The notes: a model not told the origin generated them from the letters alone. A DNA stretch of 64,000 nucleotides from Bauldia sp. (GCA_037200845.1 JBBCGQ010000001.1:1860001-1924000), one strand, 5' to 3'; positions 28,862 through 37,692 are shown, counted from the first letter of the stretch. A program made the numbers and translations.

Positions 28862-29664
28862 GCGCGAAACTGAAAGTCACCATCCTCGGCTGCGGCTCGT
28901 CGCCCGGCGTGCCGCGCATCGGTAACGACTGGGGCCAGTGCGATCCGAACGAGCCGAAAAACCGCCGCACGCGCTGCTCGATTCTGGTCGAGCGGATCGA
29001 CACCGGCGGCACGACGCGCGTGTTGGTCGATACCGGCCCGGACGTGCGCGAGCAACTGCTCGCCGCCGACGTGCGCGCCATCGACGCCGTCGTCTACACG
29101 CACAGCCACGCCGACCACACGCACGGCATCGATGACCTCCGCGCCTTCTGGCACAACACGCACCGGCTGGTCGACATCTACGCCGACGCGACGACCTTCC
29201 GGCATCTTGACCGGAGCTTCGGCTACTGCTTCGCCACCGAGCCGGGCTCGTCCTACCCGCCGATCCTGAGGCATCACCCGATCGAGATGGCGGTGCCGTT
29301 CACCATTGCCGGCGCCGGTGGCCCGCTCACCGTCTCGACGTTCCCGCAGCAGCACGGCGACATCGAAACGCTCGGCCTGCGCATCGGCCCGTTCGCCTAT
29401 TCCTGCGACGTCAGCGCATTGCCCGACGCGGCGCGGCCGGCGCTTGCCGATCTCGATCTCTGGGTCGTCGATGCGCTGCGTTACCAGCCGCACCCGAGTC
29501 ACTTCAGCGTCAACGAGACGCTGCAGTGGATCGACCGCGTCAAGCCGAAGCGCGCCGTGCTGACGCACATGCACATCGACCTCGACTACCAGACGCTGAA
29601 GCGCACGCTGCCGAAGCCGGTCGAGCCGGCGTACGACGGCTTGATCCTGGAGGTGCCGCTCTAG
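28858..29664 (+). CDS. MBL-fold hydrolase (PhnP/YcbX-like phosphodiesterase family)
   Basis: 268 residues. GTGA overlaps the tatD-family stop. The metallo-beta-lactamase motif is THSHADHTHGID, with further ligands in PQQHGDIE, CDVSAL and THMHIDLD; GCGSSPGVPR at the N terminus is typical of the PhnP-like subgroup. Substrate unknown; cyclic phosphodiesters are possible for PhnP, but there are no phn genes here. Its TAG shares CTAG with the stop of the convergent diguanylate cyclase gene. Confidence 0.88.
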   Translation: MSAKLKVTILGCGSSPGVPRIGNDWGQCDPNEPKNRRTRCSILVERIDTGGTTRVLVDTGPDVREQLLAADVRAIDAVVYTHSHADHTHGIDDLRAFWHNTHRLVDIYADATTFRHLDRSFGYCFATEPGSSYPPILRHHPIEMAVPFTIAGAGGPLTVSTFPQQHGDIETLGLRIGPFAYSCDVSALPDAARPALADLDLWVVDALRYQPHPSHFSVNETLQWIDRVKPKRAVLTHMHIDLDYQTLKRTLPKPVEPAYDGLILEVPL

Positions 29665-31268
29665 GCCGCGGCCGTGCGCGTCGTGCGCATGCCGCCGCGA
29701 TCGGCCGGCACGGTGTCGGGCTGGCTCCCGTCGAAGACGACGAAGCAGTTGCGCCCGGCCGCCTTCGCGGCGTAGAGCGCGCGGTCGGCGTTGTGGAACA
29801 GCTCGATCAGATCCGACACGCCGGCATCGCGCAGCGCGCCGCCAATGCTGCCCGTGATCGACAGGGCGTGGCCGTCGTGGTCGATCGGCGCGCCGAGCGC
29901 GGCGCGCACACGCTCGGCGATCGCGATGAGGCGGAGGGGCAGGGCATTTGCATCCGCGCCCGTCACCACGATCACAAATTCGTCGCCGCCGACGCGGGCG
30001 CAGAAGCCATCCTCGCCGATCGCCACCACCAGCCGCTCGGCCAGCGTCTTCAGCACTGCGTCGCCGACGGCGTGGCCGTGCCAGTCGTTGATCTGCTTGA
30101 AGTTGTCGGCGTCGAGCACCATCACCGCGATCGGCGCGCCGGCCGCCTCCATGTCCATCAGCCGCGCGCCGAGATAGCGCCGGTTGGGCAGGCCGGTAAG
30201 CTGATCGTGCAGCGCCAGCTCCTCCAGCCGGTCGGTCATGCGGTTGAAGGCGGTGGCGAGCTCGCGGATCTCGCGCGGCGCGCCGCCGACGTCGGCGCGG
30301 CGGCCGATGGCGCCGTCGGCCATCTCGACCGCAGCGTCGCGCACGACGCGCACCGAGCGCATGATCAGCCGGTCGGCCGACAGCCAGCCGAGTCCGCTGG
30401 TCGTGAGCAGGATGAGCAGCGCCCAGCCGATGCCGAGCGCGAGGCTGCGCTGGCTGGTCGCCAGAACCGTATCCTGCCCGATGCCGACGATGACGCGCGC
30501 GCCCCAGCCGGGCACGGTCGCCACGCTGAATATCCGGTCGATGCCGTCGTGCACGGCGCCGACGGTCGCTTCGCCGCCGGCGAGGACCGCCTGGAGCACG
30601 GGATGCGCGCCGACCTGCTTGCCGACCTGCTCGCGGTGATCGTCGGAGTAGCTGAGCGCGCGGCCCTTGCGATCGACCGCAATCACCAGATCGTCGTCGC
30701 GCGACTCCGGCAGCGCCGCGTACGCCTCGAGATGCGCGAGGTGCAGCCGGCTTTCGACGATCATGCTGCGCACGCCGAGCGGCGTCCTGACCTGCATCGC
30801 CGCGAGCAGCGTCGGGGCGACTTCGCCGTTCTGGATGTCGCTCATGCCGAATTCGCTCTGCGCCATGCGCGTCCGCGTCTCGGCATCGAGTGCCGGCGCG
30901 GTCAGCGAACCGTCGGTCGAGCAGACCACGCGGCCGGTCTCGTCGACCACCCAGGCGTTCGCCATCCACGGCCGCCGCCGCTGCGTTTCCTGCAGCAGGT
31001 CGACGCAGCGCGTCATGTCGCCGAGCCGCACCGCCGGGCTGATCGACAGCATCTCGAGGGTGGAGCGCACCGTCTGGAAAAAATCGGCGTGGCGTTCGGC
31101 CGTGACGTCGGCCATGCGCTGCGTCCAGGCGCGCGCCTCGTCGAGCGCGACGCGCCGCTGGCTCTCGACCCACACGCCGAGGAAGACGAGCGCCGGCAGC
31201 GTCGCGCACGCGACGACCAGCGCGAGACGCGTACCAAGACCATAGCGGCGGATAGGATCGGCAGACAT
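29661..31268 (-). CDS. Membrane diguanylate cyclase (sensor domain, HAMP, GGDEF)
   Basis: 535 residues from ATG 31268 (MSADPIRRYGL); a longer start at 31349 adds an unconserved tail. The first membrane helix is LALVVACATLPALVFLGVW. A periplasmic double-Cache-like sensor of about 240 residues and a second helix (SLALGIGWALLILLTTSGL) follow. The HAMP domain runs about 310-360. The GGDEF domain has DQLTGLPNRRYL, ADNFKQINDWHGH and ARVGGDEF. No RxxD inhibitory site stands before GGDEF, so product inhibition may be weak. Makes cyclic di-GMP. Confidence 0.93.
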   Translation of the reverse strand: MSADPIRRYGLGTRLALVVACATLPALVFLGVWVESQRRVALDEARAWTQRMADVTAERHADFFQTVRSTLEMLSISPAVRLGDMTRCVDLLQETQRRRPWMANAWVVDETGRVVCSTDGSLTAPALDAETRTRMAQSEFGMSDIQNGEVAPTLLAAMQVRTPLGVRSMIVESRLHLAHLEAYAALPESRDDDLVIAVDRKGRALSYSDDHREQVGKQVGAHPVLQAVLAGGEATVGAVHDGIDRIFSVATVPGWGARVIVGIGQDTVLATSQRSLALGIGWALLILLTTSGLGWLSADRLIMRSVRVVRDAAVEMADGAIGRRADVGGAPREIRELATAFNRMTDRLEELALHDQLTGLPNRRYLGARLMDMEAAGAPIAVMVLDADNFKQINDWHGHAVGDAVLKTLAERLVVAIGEDGFCARVGGDEFVIVVTGADANALPLRLIAIAERVRAALGAPIDHDGHALSITGSIGGALRDAGVSDLIELFHNADRALYAAKAAGRNCFVVFDGSQPDTVPADRGGMRTTRTAAA

Positions 31269-31506
31269 GAAACTGGCGCGGGCTCCAGACGATCGAGCCG
31301 CTACACATACCGGACGAGTCGTTTGAGCCGGCCTTAGAGGTTCATTCAAATTGGATCGATTGCGCCGCTTTGAAGCCGATGAGCAAGTTCCATAATCTAT
31401 CTTATGCGACTTGGGTTAGCGGCAGAATGCCGGGAGTCCGGCGCTCCCCCGTGGTCCGACCGGACTGATAAAGTCGCCGCCGAATGCCAGCAGAGAGATT
31501 CGACAC

Positions 31507-32295
31507 ATGACCCCATCGCGCGACATCGCGCGCCTGATCGAGATCATGGCGCGCCTCCGCGACAGAGAAACCGGTTGCCCGTGGGACATCGAGCAGACGT
31601 TCCAGACGATCGCGCCGTACACCGTCGAGGAAGCCTACGAGGTCGCCGACGCGATCGCGCGGAGCGACATGCGCGATCTCCGCGACGAGCTCGGCGATCT
31701 GCTGCTGCAGGTCGTCTACCACGCCCAGCTCGCCGAGGAGATCGGCGCCTTCGCCTTCCCCGACGTCGTCAAGGCGATCACGACCAAGCTGATCCGCCGC
31801 CACCCGCACGTCTTCGGCGACGCCGACGCACGCGCCGCCGGCGCCGCCAAGGGCCAGTGGGAGAAGATCAAGGCCGAGGAGAAGCGCGAGCGCGGCATCG
31901 CGCACAAACGTCTGCTCGACGCCGTGCCGGTCGCGATCCCGGCATTGATGCGCGCCGTGAAGCTGCAGCAGAAAGCCTCCACGGTGGGCTTCGACTGGGA
32001 CGACCCGAAGGCGGTGCTGGCAAAGCTGCGCGAGGAGATCGACGAGATCGAAGCCGAGATCGATGAAGCCTCGCCGGAGCGGCTCCATGACGAGGTCGGC
32101 GACCTTCTCTTCGCAGCCGCCAACCTCGCGCGCCATCTCAACGTCGACGCCGACCAGGCGCTCGCCGGTACCAACGCGAAATTCGTGCGGCGGTTCGCGG
32201 CGATCGAGGACGGACTGGCCGCCGAGGGCCGCACGCCGAAGGACGCGAGCCTCGACGAGATGGAACGGCTTTGGCAGGCCGCGAAGGCGCGGTAA
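31507..32295 (+). CDS. mazG: Nucleoside triphosphate pyrophosphohydrolase MazG
   Basis: 262 residues with the two tandem MazG halves: GCPWDIEQT...EEAYEVADAI...DELGDLLLQVVYH, then FDWDDPKAVLAKLREEIDEIEAE...DEVGDLLFAAANLAR. The ExxE and ExxD metal motifs are intact in both halves. It hydrolyses (d)NTPs to monophosphates and pyrophosphate, clearing aberrant nucleotides. It is the last host gene before the prophage. Confidence 0.93.
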   Translation: MTPSRDIARLIEIMARLRDRETGCPWDIEQTFQTIAPYTVEEAYEVADAIARSDMRDLRDELGDLLLQVVYHAQLAEEIGAFAFPDVVKAITTKLIRRHPHVFGDADARAAGAAKGQWEKIKAEEKRERGIAHKRLLDAVPVAIPALMRAVKLQQKASTVGFDWDDPKAVLAKLREEIDEIEAEIDEASPERLHDEVGDLLFAAANLARHLNVDADQALAGTNAKFVRRFAAIEDGLAAEGRTPKDASLDEMERLWQAAKAR

Positions 32296-32360
32296 CCCGG
32301 ATTAACGCCCGCGGCTGGTAACCGGGGTTAACGGGCGAGGGTCTCTGCGCATGCTGATGC

Positions 32361-32480
32361 ACACCCCTCCCCAAACCGCCTTCGGCGGTTTGACCCTCCC
32401 GCAAGGGGAGGGTTCGCTTCGCTGCACGACCGGGACTCCACTTGTTGAGCCCTCCCCTTGTGGGAGGGCCAAAGCCGCAT
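32361..32480. repeat. Dispersed palindromic repeat, copy 3, cut by the prophage end
   Basis: The left arm (ACACCCCTCCCC, AAACCGCCTTCGGCGGTTT, inner hairpin half) and most of the right arm are present through GTGGGAGGGCCAAAGCCGCAT. The sequence then stops matching the repeat at 32480. Copies 1 and 2 continue with the second half of the small hairpin and GGGGAGGGGTGT. The missing half is predicted on the far side of the prophage. Confidence 0.85.
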
Positions 32481-32512
32481 TGTAGCGCGCAATTTCACTT
32501 GGCAGCGCGCGC
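32481..32512. other. Prophage terminus with candidate transposase-binding repeats
   Basis: The predicted end starts TGTA and contains AGCGCGC at 32484-32490 and again at 32504-32510, 20 bases apart. Ends of Mu-type elements start with TG and carry spaced transposase sites of about this period. The assignment rests on the loss of host-repeat homology at 32480. Confidence 0.6.
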
Positions 32513-32526
32513 AAGATCAAATGGCA

Positions 32527-33336
32527 TCACTTTTTCGGTGAGCGGCGGGGTCGGATAATCAGCTCCCTGGCCGGGGTGGCTCCGCCGCTCGCCCGATAGC
32601 TGAGGCTGACTTCCTTTAGGGCCGCCCAGGCGTAGAGACTTCGCACCTCGGGCACATCGTTCAGCGACAAGATGAAGGTCCCTCGAAGGCCCTTCAACGC
32701 CAGCGCCAGGCGCTCGTGGTCGTCGGGCTTGAACAGGCCCCGGCCGTAGAAGTGCTCGGTCCCCCAATACGGTGGGTCGACGTAGAACAGCGTGCCCGGC
32801 CGATCCCAGCGACCGATAAACTCCTCCCACGGCTGACAGTCGATCCAGACGCCAGACAGCCGCTCGTGAACCGCCTCCAGCAGCACGCCCAGGCGGGTGA
32901 CGTTGAACCGCCCGCCGTGGTGGGTGTCGATCCCGAAGTTCTGGCCCGTAACCTTGCCGCCGAACGCCAGCCGCTGCAGGTAGAGGAAACGCGCCGCGCG
33001 CTCCAGATCGGTCAGGCGATCGGCCTCCATGCCCACCAGCCGCTCGAACTCGGCGCGGCTGGCCAACTGCCACTTCAGCATGTCCATGAACGCTTGGTAG
33101 TGGCGCTGGAGGACGCGGAAGAGCGTGGCGACATCGCGGTTGCCGTCGTTGATTGCCTCCACCTCCGGCGCCAGGCGGCGGCGAAGAAAGACGCCGCCCA
33201 TGCCGACGAACGGTTCGGCATAGAGACGGTGCTGCGTCGCCTCGATCTCGGCGATGATGCGAGCGGCGAGCAGCTTCTTGCCACCAATGTAGCCGGCGAC
33301 AGGGCGGGCGGGCTCCACAGGGCGGAGGGATTGCAT
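32527..33336 (-). CDS. D12-class DNA adenine-N6 methyltransferase
   Basis: 269 residues from ATG 33336; a longer frame to 33414 is also open. The SAM motif is AGYIGGKKLLAARI and FVGMGGVFLRR, with catalytic DPPYWGTE and target-side blocks FLYLQRLAFGG and GLRGTFILSLND. This is the Dam-like (D12) family that methylates adenine in DNA. It is the last gene at the tail-side end of the prophage, the position of the Mu mom modification gene, so protection of phage DNA from restriction is the likely role. No partner endonuclease is visible. Confidence 0.9.
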   Translation of the reverse strand: MQSLRPVEPARPVAGYIGGKKLLAARIIAEIEATQHRLYAEPFVGMGGVFLRRRLAPEVEAINDGNRDVATLFRVLQRHYQAFMDMLKWQLASRAEFERLVGMEADRLTDLERAARFLYLQRLAFGGKVTGQNFGIDTHHGGRFNVTRLGVLLEAVHERLSGVWIDCQPWEEFIGRWDRPGTLFYVDPPYWGTEHFYGRGLFKPDDHERLALALKGLRGTFILSLNDVPEVRSLYAWAALKEVSLSYRASGGATPARELIIRPRRSPKK

Positions 33337-33487
33337 CTGGTCTGGCGCTCTCGAATCGGGCCACGCTTGCCCTGCTGCGCAGCAGCGGCGGGCGCGGCGT
33401 CTGAGCCTTTTCAACGCTGGGCGGGGTCATCGTCATATGCTCCCGCAGTTCGGAGCGCGCCAACGCTCCGGGCCGCCCGCCACGGCT

Positions 33488-34189
33488 TCAAAAATATGGC
33501 CTGGTCGGCGGCGTAAAGCTTGCAGTCCAGCGAGCGCTCCCCTTGGTGATGCGAATCTCCTCGAGCCAGCCGTTCACGAATTGCGCGCTGTTGAACACTG
33601 CGGACGCGATGCGCAGCCCATCCGTTGAAGAGCCGTAGGCGTAGCTGGTCGTTATCGTCGATCCGACCTGGGTCCCGTCGAGGAACATTCGCAGGCTGGT
33701 CCCCGCTCGCGAGACCGCAAGGTGATGCCAGTTCCCGTCATTGATGCTGGTGCCAGTTACGGCTATTTCGTCACCGAAGCTGCCGTTGATCCAACCGATT
33801 TTTCCGGATGTTGCGTTGTACGCGACAACGAGATTCCAGCCGCCGCTCGCGAACCCGATCGAATTCAGGACGTACTGTTCTGTTGTTGCGGTGGTCCGAA
33901 TCCACGTCTCGACGGTGAAGTCACCCGTGCCAAAGTTGAAGTCCGCCGAGGCGGGTACAGTCAGATAGTCCCCGGCGCCATCGAACAGAGCGCTGGCGCC
34001 GCCGAATTTCGCCTGCGCCGTGTCGACTTGCGCGTTGCCGTTAGCGGTGATGGTGCGGCCGGACGCCGAGCTGTCCACGAACGTCGTCGAGCCATCGGCT
34101 CCGTCGCAGTGGAGCAGCAGCTTCGTAAAGCCGTCGTTGCCGCCTTTAACGCGCGAGATTGTCGGACTTGCACCGGGTACCGCTGTCAC
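33488..34189 (-). CDS. LamG/concanavalin-like domain phage protein (tail adhesin candidate)
   Basis: 233 residues from GTG 34189, whose first bases overlap the TGA of the fragment upstream (GTGA). The LamG fold is clear: LLLHCDGADGSTTFVDSS, ASALFDGAGDYLTVPASA, GDFTVETWIRT, GNWHHLAVSRAGTSLRMFLDG, and ITKGSARWTASFTPPT. LamG domains bind glycans, so receptor binding at the tail is likely. Nucleotides 33904-34106 of this gene are duplicated upstream at 34200-34402. Confidence 0.82.
   Translation of the reverse strand: MTAVPGASPTISRVKGGNDGFTKLLLHCDGADGSTTFVDSSASGRTITANGNAQVDTAQAKFGGASALFDGAGDYLTVPASADFNFGTGDFTVETWIRTTATTEQYVLNSIGFASGGWNLVVAYNATSGKIGWINGSFGDEIAVTGTSINDGNWHHLAVSRAGTSLRMFLDGTQVGSTITTSYAYGSSTDGLRIASAVFNSAQFVNGWLEEIRITKGSARWTASFTPPTRPYF
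33904..34106. repeat. 203-bp duplicated segment, copy within the intact LamG gene
   Basis: Identical to 34200-34402 except for one base (G34089 versus A34385). It encodes the LamG core from ADGSTTF to TGDFTVET. Confidence 0.93.
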
Positions 34190-34386
34190 GGCTCGATCAA
34201 CGTCTCGACGGTGAAGTCACCCGTGCCAAAGTTGAAGTCCGCCGAGGCGGGTACAGTCAGATAGTCCCCGGCGCCATCGAACAGAGCGCTGGCGCCGCCG
34301 AATTTCGCCTGCGCCGTGTCGACTTGCGCGTTGCCGTTAGCGGTGATGGTGCGGCCGGACGCCGAGCTGTCCACGAACGTCGTCAA
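34186..34386 (-). pseudogene. Truncated LamG fragment made by duplication
   Basis: 66 codons, nearly identical to residues 14-76 of the intact LamG protein downstream, then LIEP and stop. It could start at TTG 34386, overlapping the stop of the gene upstream, but has no ribosome-binding site of its own. It is likely a remnant rather than a working protein. Confidence 0.75.
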
Positions 34387-34402
34387 GCCATCGGCTCCGT
34401 CG
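34200..34402. repeat. 203-bp duplicated segment, upstream copy
   Basis: Second copy, offset 296 bases. The single difference (A at 34385, T on the minus strand) creates the TGA stop of the gene read into it from upstream. The junction on the other side runs directly into the start of the intact LamG gene. Confidence 0.93.
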
Positions 34403-34850
34403 GCTCGGCCGCGGCGCGCCGCGCAATTGCGTCGGCCACGATAGCGTCAAATTCATCAAGGGACAGTCCCGCTTTCCGCAGCTTCTCCGCCGGCGTCAGC
34501 GACGGCGGCAGCGGAATGTCCTCCACGCCATAGACCTCGCTCACCGCCCCATCTTCCTCGGCGTAGGATGCCGCGCCGACTACCCGCTTGCCCTCCGGGG
34601 GCGTGAAAGGGATGGCGACTTTAAGGTCCAGCGGCCCCAGATCGGTTTCGGTCCAGGTGCCGGCCTCGACAAGCGCGGTCACCCGCGACGGGTCGAGCGT
34701 CACCTCCACGGGATACGGCTCGCACGCCTCCGTCTCCTGTCTACCGTCGGCGTAGGATACCGTCCTCGTGTCGACCATGGCAGTGAGGGTTTGAGGATCG
34801 CCAGCGAAGCGCTTCCACACGCCATCCACCTTACGAACGATGATCGCCAT
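34383..34850 (-). CDS. Phage protein of unknown function in the fibre block
   Basis: 155 residues, N terminus IIVRKVDGVWKRFAGD, with an acidic middle and SLTPAEKLRKAGLSLDEFDAIV near the C terminus. Its last residues (TEPMA and stop) are encoded inside the duplicated LamG segment, so the natural C terminus was probably replaced. Its ATG overlaps the tail-fibre stop upstream. Position beside fibre genes suggests an accessory tail or fibre-assembly role, not proven. Confidence 0.65.
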   Translation of the reverse strand: MAIIVRKVDGVWKRFAGDPQTLTAMVDTRTVSYADGRQETEACEPYPVEVTLDPSRVTALVEAGTWTETDLGPLDLKVAIPFTPPEGKRVVGAASYAEEDGAVSEVYGVEDIPLPPSLTPAEKLRKAGLSLDEFDAIVADAIARRAAAEPTEPMA

Positions 34851-36010
34851 CAGCCTGTCCTCAAAATCGCGGTGACGTAGATGGTTGTACCGAGCACCAC
34901 GTACGCGAGACCCAGCTTCTGCGCCGTGGTGATCGAATAGGGTCCAACCTCAACACCATCGAGCACGACCCATGCAGCATTCAGCGTCAGCGTGCGGGTG
35001 GAGGATGAGGCGCCGAACCAGAGGATGCCGCTCTGTCCACCCTTGGCGTTCGACGGAGCCGAAAGCGTACGGTTGCCGCCGAGGTTCAGCGGGGTCGTCG
35101 TCGAGCCGCCGAAGTTGAAGCCGGTGGAAAGATCGACGGCGATATTGGCGCCATCCGTCAGCGTCGCTGCGAGTGCGGCGGTCCACACCTCCGACACGAC
35201 AAGCGAACGACCAGTGTCCGTCCCGGTGCGGTACTCAGCGGCTGTTGCAAATTCGGAGACGCCTGAGGCGCTGGTCGTCGCCGCCTGCTTGATGTTGCCG
35301 AAGGCCGTCGCGGCGCTGCCCACATCGGAGAGATTGGATGCCGCCTTCAGCTGCGCATCGTTGGTGACGTTTCCGAGGCCGACATCGCCTTTGGTGACCG
35401 ACACGTCGGCCGAGAGCGCGTGGCCGTTGACAGTCCGCGTTGCGGGCACGCCAGCCGCCAAGGTCAGGAAATAGCCGCCCAGGATCGACTTGAAGTTTTC
35501 CCACGTCCACGTCGTCAGGTCCCCCGCGTGGAGCAGGACCAATTTGTCGGTGAGCTCGGGACTACTGCCGAAATCAGCCGCCGAGCCGAGCAGATCGCCC
35601 ACCGAGTCAAGCGTCGGGGGCGGGGTGGAGCCGCCGCCCTCCGGGATCGTGTCCAGCTTCGCCCCGTCCGCGACGGGATCGCGGCCGCCGAAAAACGCCT
35701 TGGTGAGCACCGCGAACACCTTCGCGTCCGCGCTTAGATCGAGCGGCTCCCCGGTCGACGATTTGATCAGCTCCCTGCCTGTCAGGGAGGCCACGTCACC
35801 GTCGATCGAGTAGTAGACGAAGCTCTCCTCCCAGGCACCATCGTCTTCGAAGCGGACAATCGTCAGCTCGCCACCAACCGCGTCGTCGTCAGCGAAGCTC
35901 TGAAAATAGCCGTCGCTCGGATTGGCGATCGCCACCCCGAGCGTCACGTCTCCCGTGCCGGGAGCGCCTGTGACGGTCATGCCGACGTTGTCGAACAGGA
36001 CGGTGCTCAT
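34850..36010 (-). CDS. Tail fibre protein
   Basis: 386 residues. The N-terminal half has beta-strand-rich segments and a Pro linker (GGGSTPPPTL). The middle carries the common fibre module VNGHALSADVSVTKGDVGLGNVTND, and the C-terminal part has repeated Gly/Thr strands (FNFGGSTTTPLNLGGNRTLSAPS). These features fit a trimeric fibre that reaches the host surface. It precedes the LamG gene in transcription. Confidence 0.78.
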   Translation of the reverse strand: MSTVLFDNVGMTVTGAPGTGDVTLGVAIANPSDGYFQSFADDDAVGGELTIVRFEDDGAWEESFVYYSIDGDVASLTGRELIKSSTGEPLDLSADAKVFAVLTKAFFGGRDPVADGAKLDTIPEGGGSTPPPTLDSVGDLLGSAADFGSSPELTDKLVLLHAGDLTTWTWENFKSILGGYFLTLAAGVPATRTVNGHALSADVSVTKGDVGLGNVTNDAQLKAASNLSDVGSAATAFGNIKQAATTSASGVSEFATAAEYRTGTDTGRSLVVSEVWTAALAATLTDGANIAVDLSTGFNFGGSTTTPLNLGGNRTLSAPSNAKGGQSGILWFGASSSTRTLTLNAAWVVLDGVEVGPYSITTAQKLGLAYVVLGTTIYVTAILRTG

Positions 36011-36040
36011 GCGGCGTCTCCGGGCGCCGGCCGGCGGGCG

Positions 36041-37678
36041 TTACTCATAGACCTTCACCCAATCGCCGCCGTGGTGGACCCACGCGCCCACAACCGGCTT
36101 CCAGACGTCCCCGTGCTTCGCGAAAGCGATCGGATTGCTCCACGCTCCGTCGTACTTGACGAAGATCCAGCGGAAGCTGAGGCGCGGCGAACCGAGCACA
36201 GGGGCCGCGATGAGAATGCCCTCGCCGAGCAGAGCATGCGCCATGTGCAATTCGGCGGCATCGACGATGATCGCTCCAAGGTGGAGCCCATCGGCGGCCA
36301 GCGCCTGCCGCTGGGCGACCGCCGGCGTAGCGAGCGTCGCGGGCCCGATGGTGATGCCGGTGGCGCCCAGCGCCTGCAGGAAAGCGATCGCCGGCGTGCC
36401 GAGCACGAGTGCTAGATCGACGCCGGCGGCGGCGAGGTGGTGGGCCTGTCCGAGCGTCGGTCGGCCGACGACGAGCGCCTCAGCGACGAGGCCGCTGGCG
36501 CCGAGCGCCTGCACCTGGGCGACCGCCGGGCTCCCGGGCGCTACCGGGCCGACGATGAATTCGTTGACCGCGAGCGCGTTGGCCTGCCCGACGATCGGAC
36601 TCGCGAGAACCGGCGCGCCCAGCAGGAATCCGACTGCGCCGAGGCCGTGGATTTGTGCGAGCAGCGGAGCGCCGAGCTCAAGGCCCGGGAGCGCTATCGA
36701 CGCGGCCTGCAGGGCATGCCCCTGGCCGAGCTGCGGCGCGTCGAGCGCGATCGCCGGCGCCACCAGGTCCCTCGGGACGATCGCGTGGGACTGGCCGATG
36801 GCAGGCGCATCGAGGTCGACAGGCCCGACGACGAGGTCGCTCGCCGCGACCACGTTCGATTGTCCAAGATCCGGGGCCGCGAGAACCGGCGCACCCAGGG
36901 CGACGGGATCGCCTGTCAGCGCGTGGCCTTGCCCCACCGCCGGCGTATCCAGCCGCGCCTCCAGCACGAGCGCGGCCGCGAGCAGCGGATGCACCTGCCC
37001 TAGCGTCGGCGCATCGAGGACGGCCGGGCCGATCGCGAGCGCCGCGGCCGTCAGCGCGTGGCCCTGCCCGATCGCGGGGATGCCCGCCACCGGCGTCGCC
37101 ACGACGAACTCGCCGGCCAGCAGCCCGATCGCGTTCAGCCCGACGTGCGGCTCGTCGAGCGAGGGCGCGCCAAGGTCGACGGAGACGCCGGCGAACGGAT
37201 GCACCTGATGCAGCGCGGCCATCGGCACGATCGGCGCCGGAATATCGGTGTCCGTGGCGCCCAGGGCCTCGATCTGTGCCAGCGCGGGCGTCGGCGTCGC
37301 GATGGCGAGCTGGATCTCGCTCGCTGCGGCGAGAACGTGTACCTGGGCGATGGTCGGGCGATCGAGGGCGGGTGCCCCGATGTCGAGCCCGTCGCCGGCG
37401 AGTGCGTGCACCTGGCTGAGCGCGACATCGGGCACGGTCGGTGCCGGGAGGTCAAAATCGCCGGCATCGAGCGCCACGTTCTGCACCAGCGCCGGCTCGT
37501 CGAACTCGAACGCGGAGAAGTCGATGCCGCGCGCGGAAAGAACGTGGCCCTGGACGAGTGCGGGAACGCCCAGCGACGGCGCACCGAGAATGATCTCGAT
37601 GCCGGTCACGCTGCTGCCGTGCGCCCTCGGCCGGGAGCCGAGGGACACGGTGCCGAGGGCGCCCCTGCCGAGGATCAC
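36041..37678 (-). CDS. Phage tail-associated protein with about twenty 23-residue repeats
   Basis: 545 residues from GTG 37678. From residue 20 to 490 the sequence is about twenty tandem units of 22-24 residues with the pattern LxIGxPxLxxPxxGQxHALxAxx, for example LAIGPAVLDAPTLGQVHPLL. The C-terminal 50 residues differ: WIFVKYDGAWSNPI...VWKPVVGAWVHHGGDWVKVY, a Trp-rich cap seen in some phage tail proteins. Regular hydrophobic spacing suggests a solenoid or fibrous rod. No named family recognised. Confidence 0.75.
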   Translation of the reverse strand: MILGRGALGTVSLGSRPRAHGSSVTGIEIILGAPSLGVPALVQGHVLSARGIDFSAFEFDEPALVQNVALDAGDFDLPAPTVPDVALSQVHALAGDGLDIGAPALDRPTIAQVHVLAAASEIQLAIATPTPALAQIEALGATDTDIPAPIVPMAALHQVHPFAGVSVDLGAPSLDEPHVGLNAIGLLAGEFVVATPVAGIPAIGQGHALTAAALAIGPAVLDAPTLGQVHPLLAAALVLEARLDTPAVGQGHALTGDPVALGAPVLAAPDLGQSNVVAASDLVVGPVDLDAPAIGQSHAIVPRDLVAPAIALDAPQLGQGHALQAASIALPGLELGAPLLAQIHGLGAVGFLLGAPVLASPIVGQANALAVNEFIVGPVAPGSPAVAQVQALGASGLVAEALVVGRPTLGQAHHLAAAGVDLALVLGTPAIAFLQALGATGITIGPATLATPAVAQRQALAADGLHLGAIIVDAAELHMAHALLGEGILIAAPVLGSPRLSFRWIFVKYDGAWSNPIAFAKHGDVWKPVVGAWVHHGGDWVKVYE

Positions 37679-37692
37679 GTTCTAAGGCCCTT

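Noticed and set aside
33904-34402. Diversity-generating retroelement (template/variable repeat pair) in the LamG region.
   Set aside because: The two copies differ at only one base, there is no reverse transcriptase gene nearby, and the difference is not at clustered adenines.
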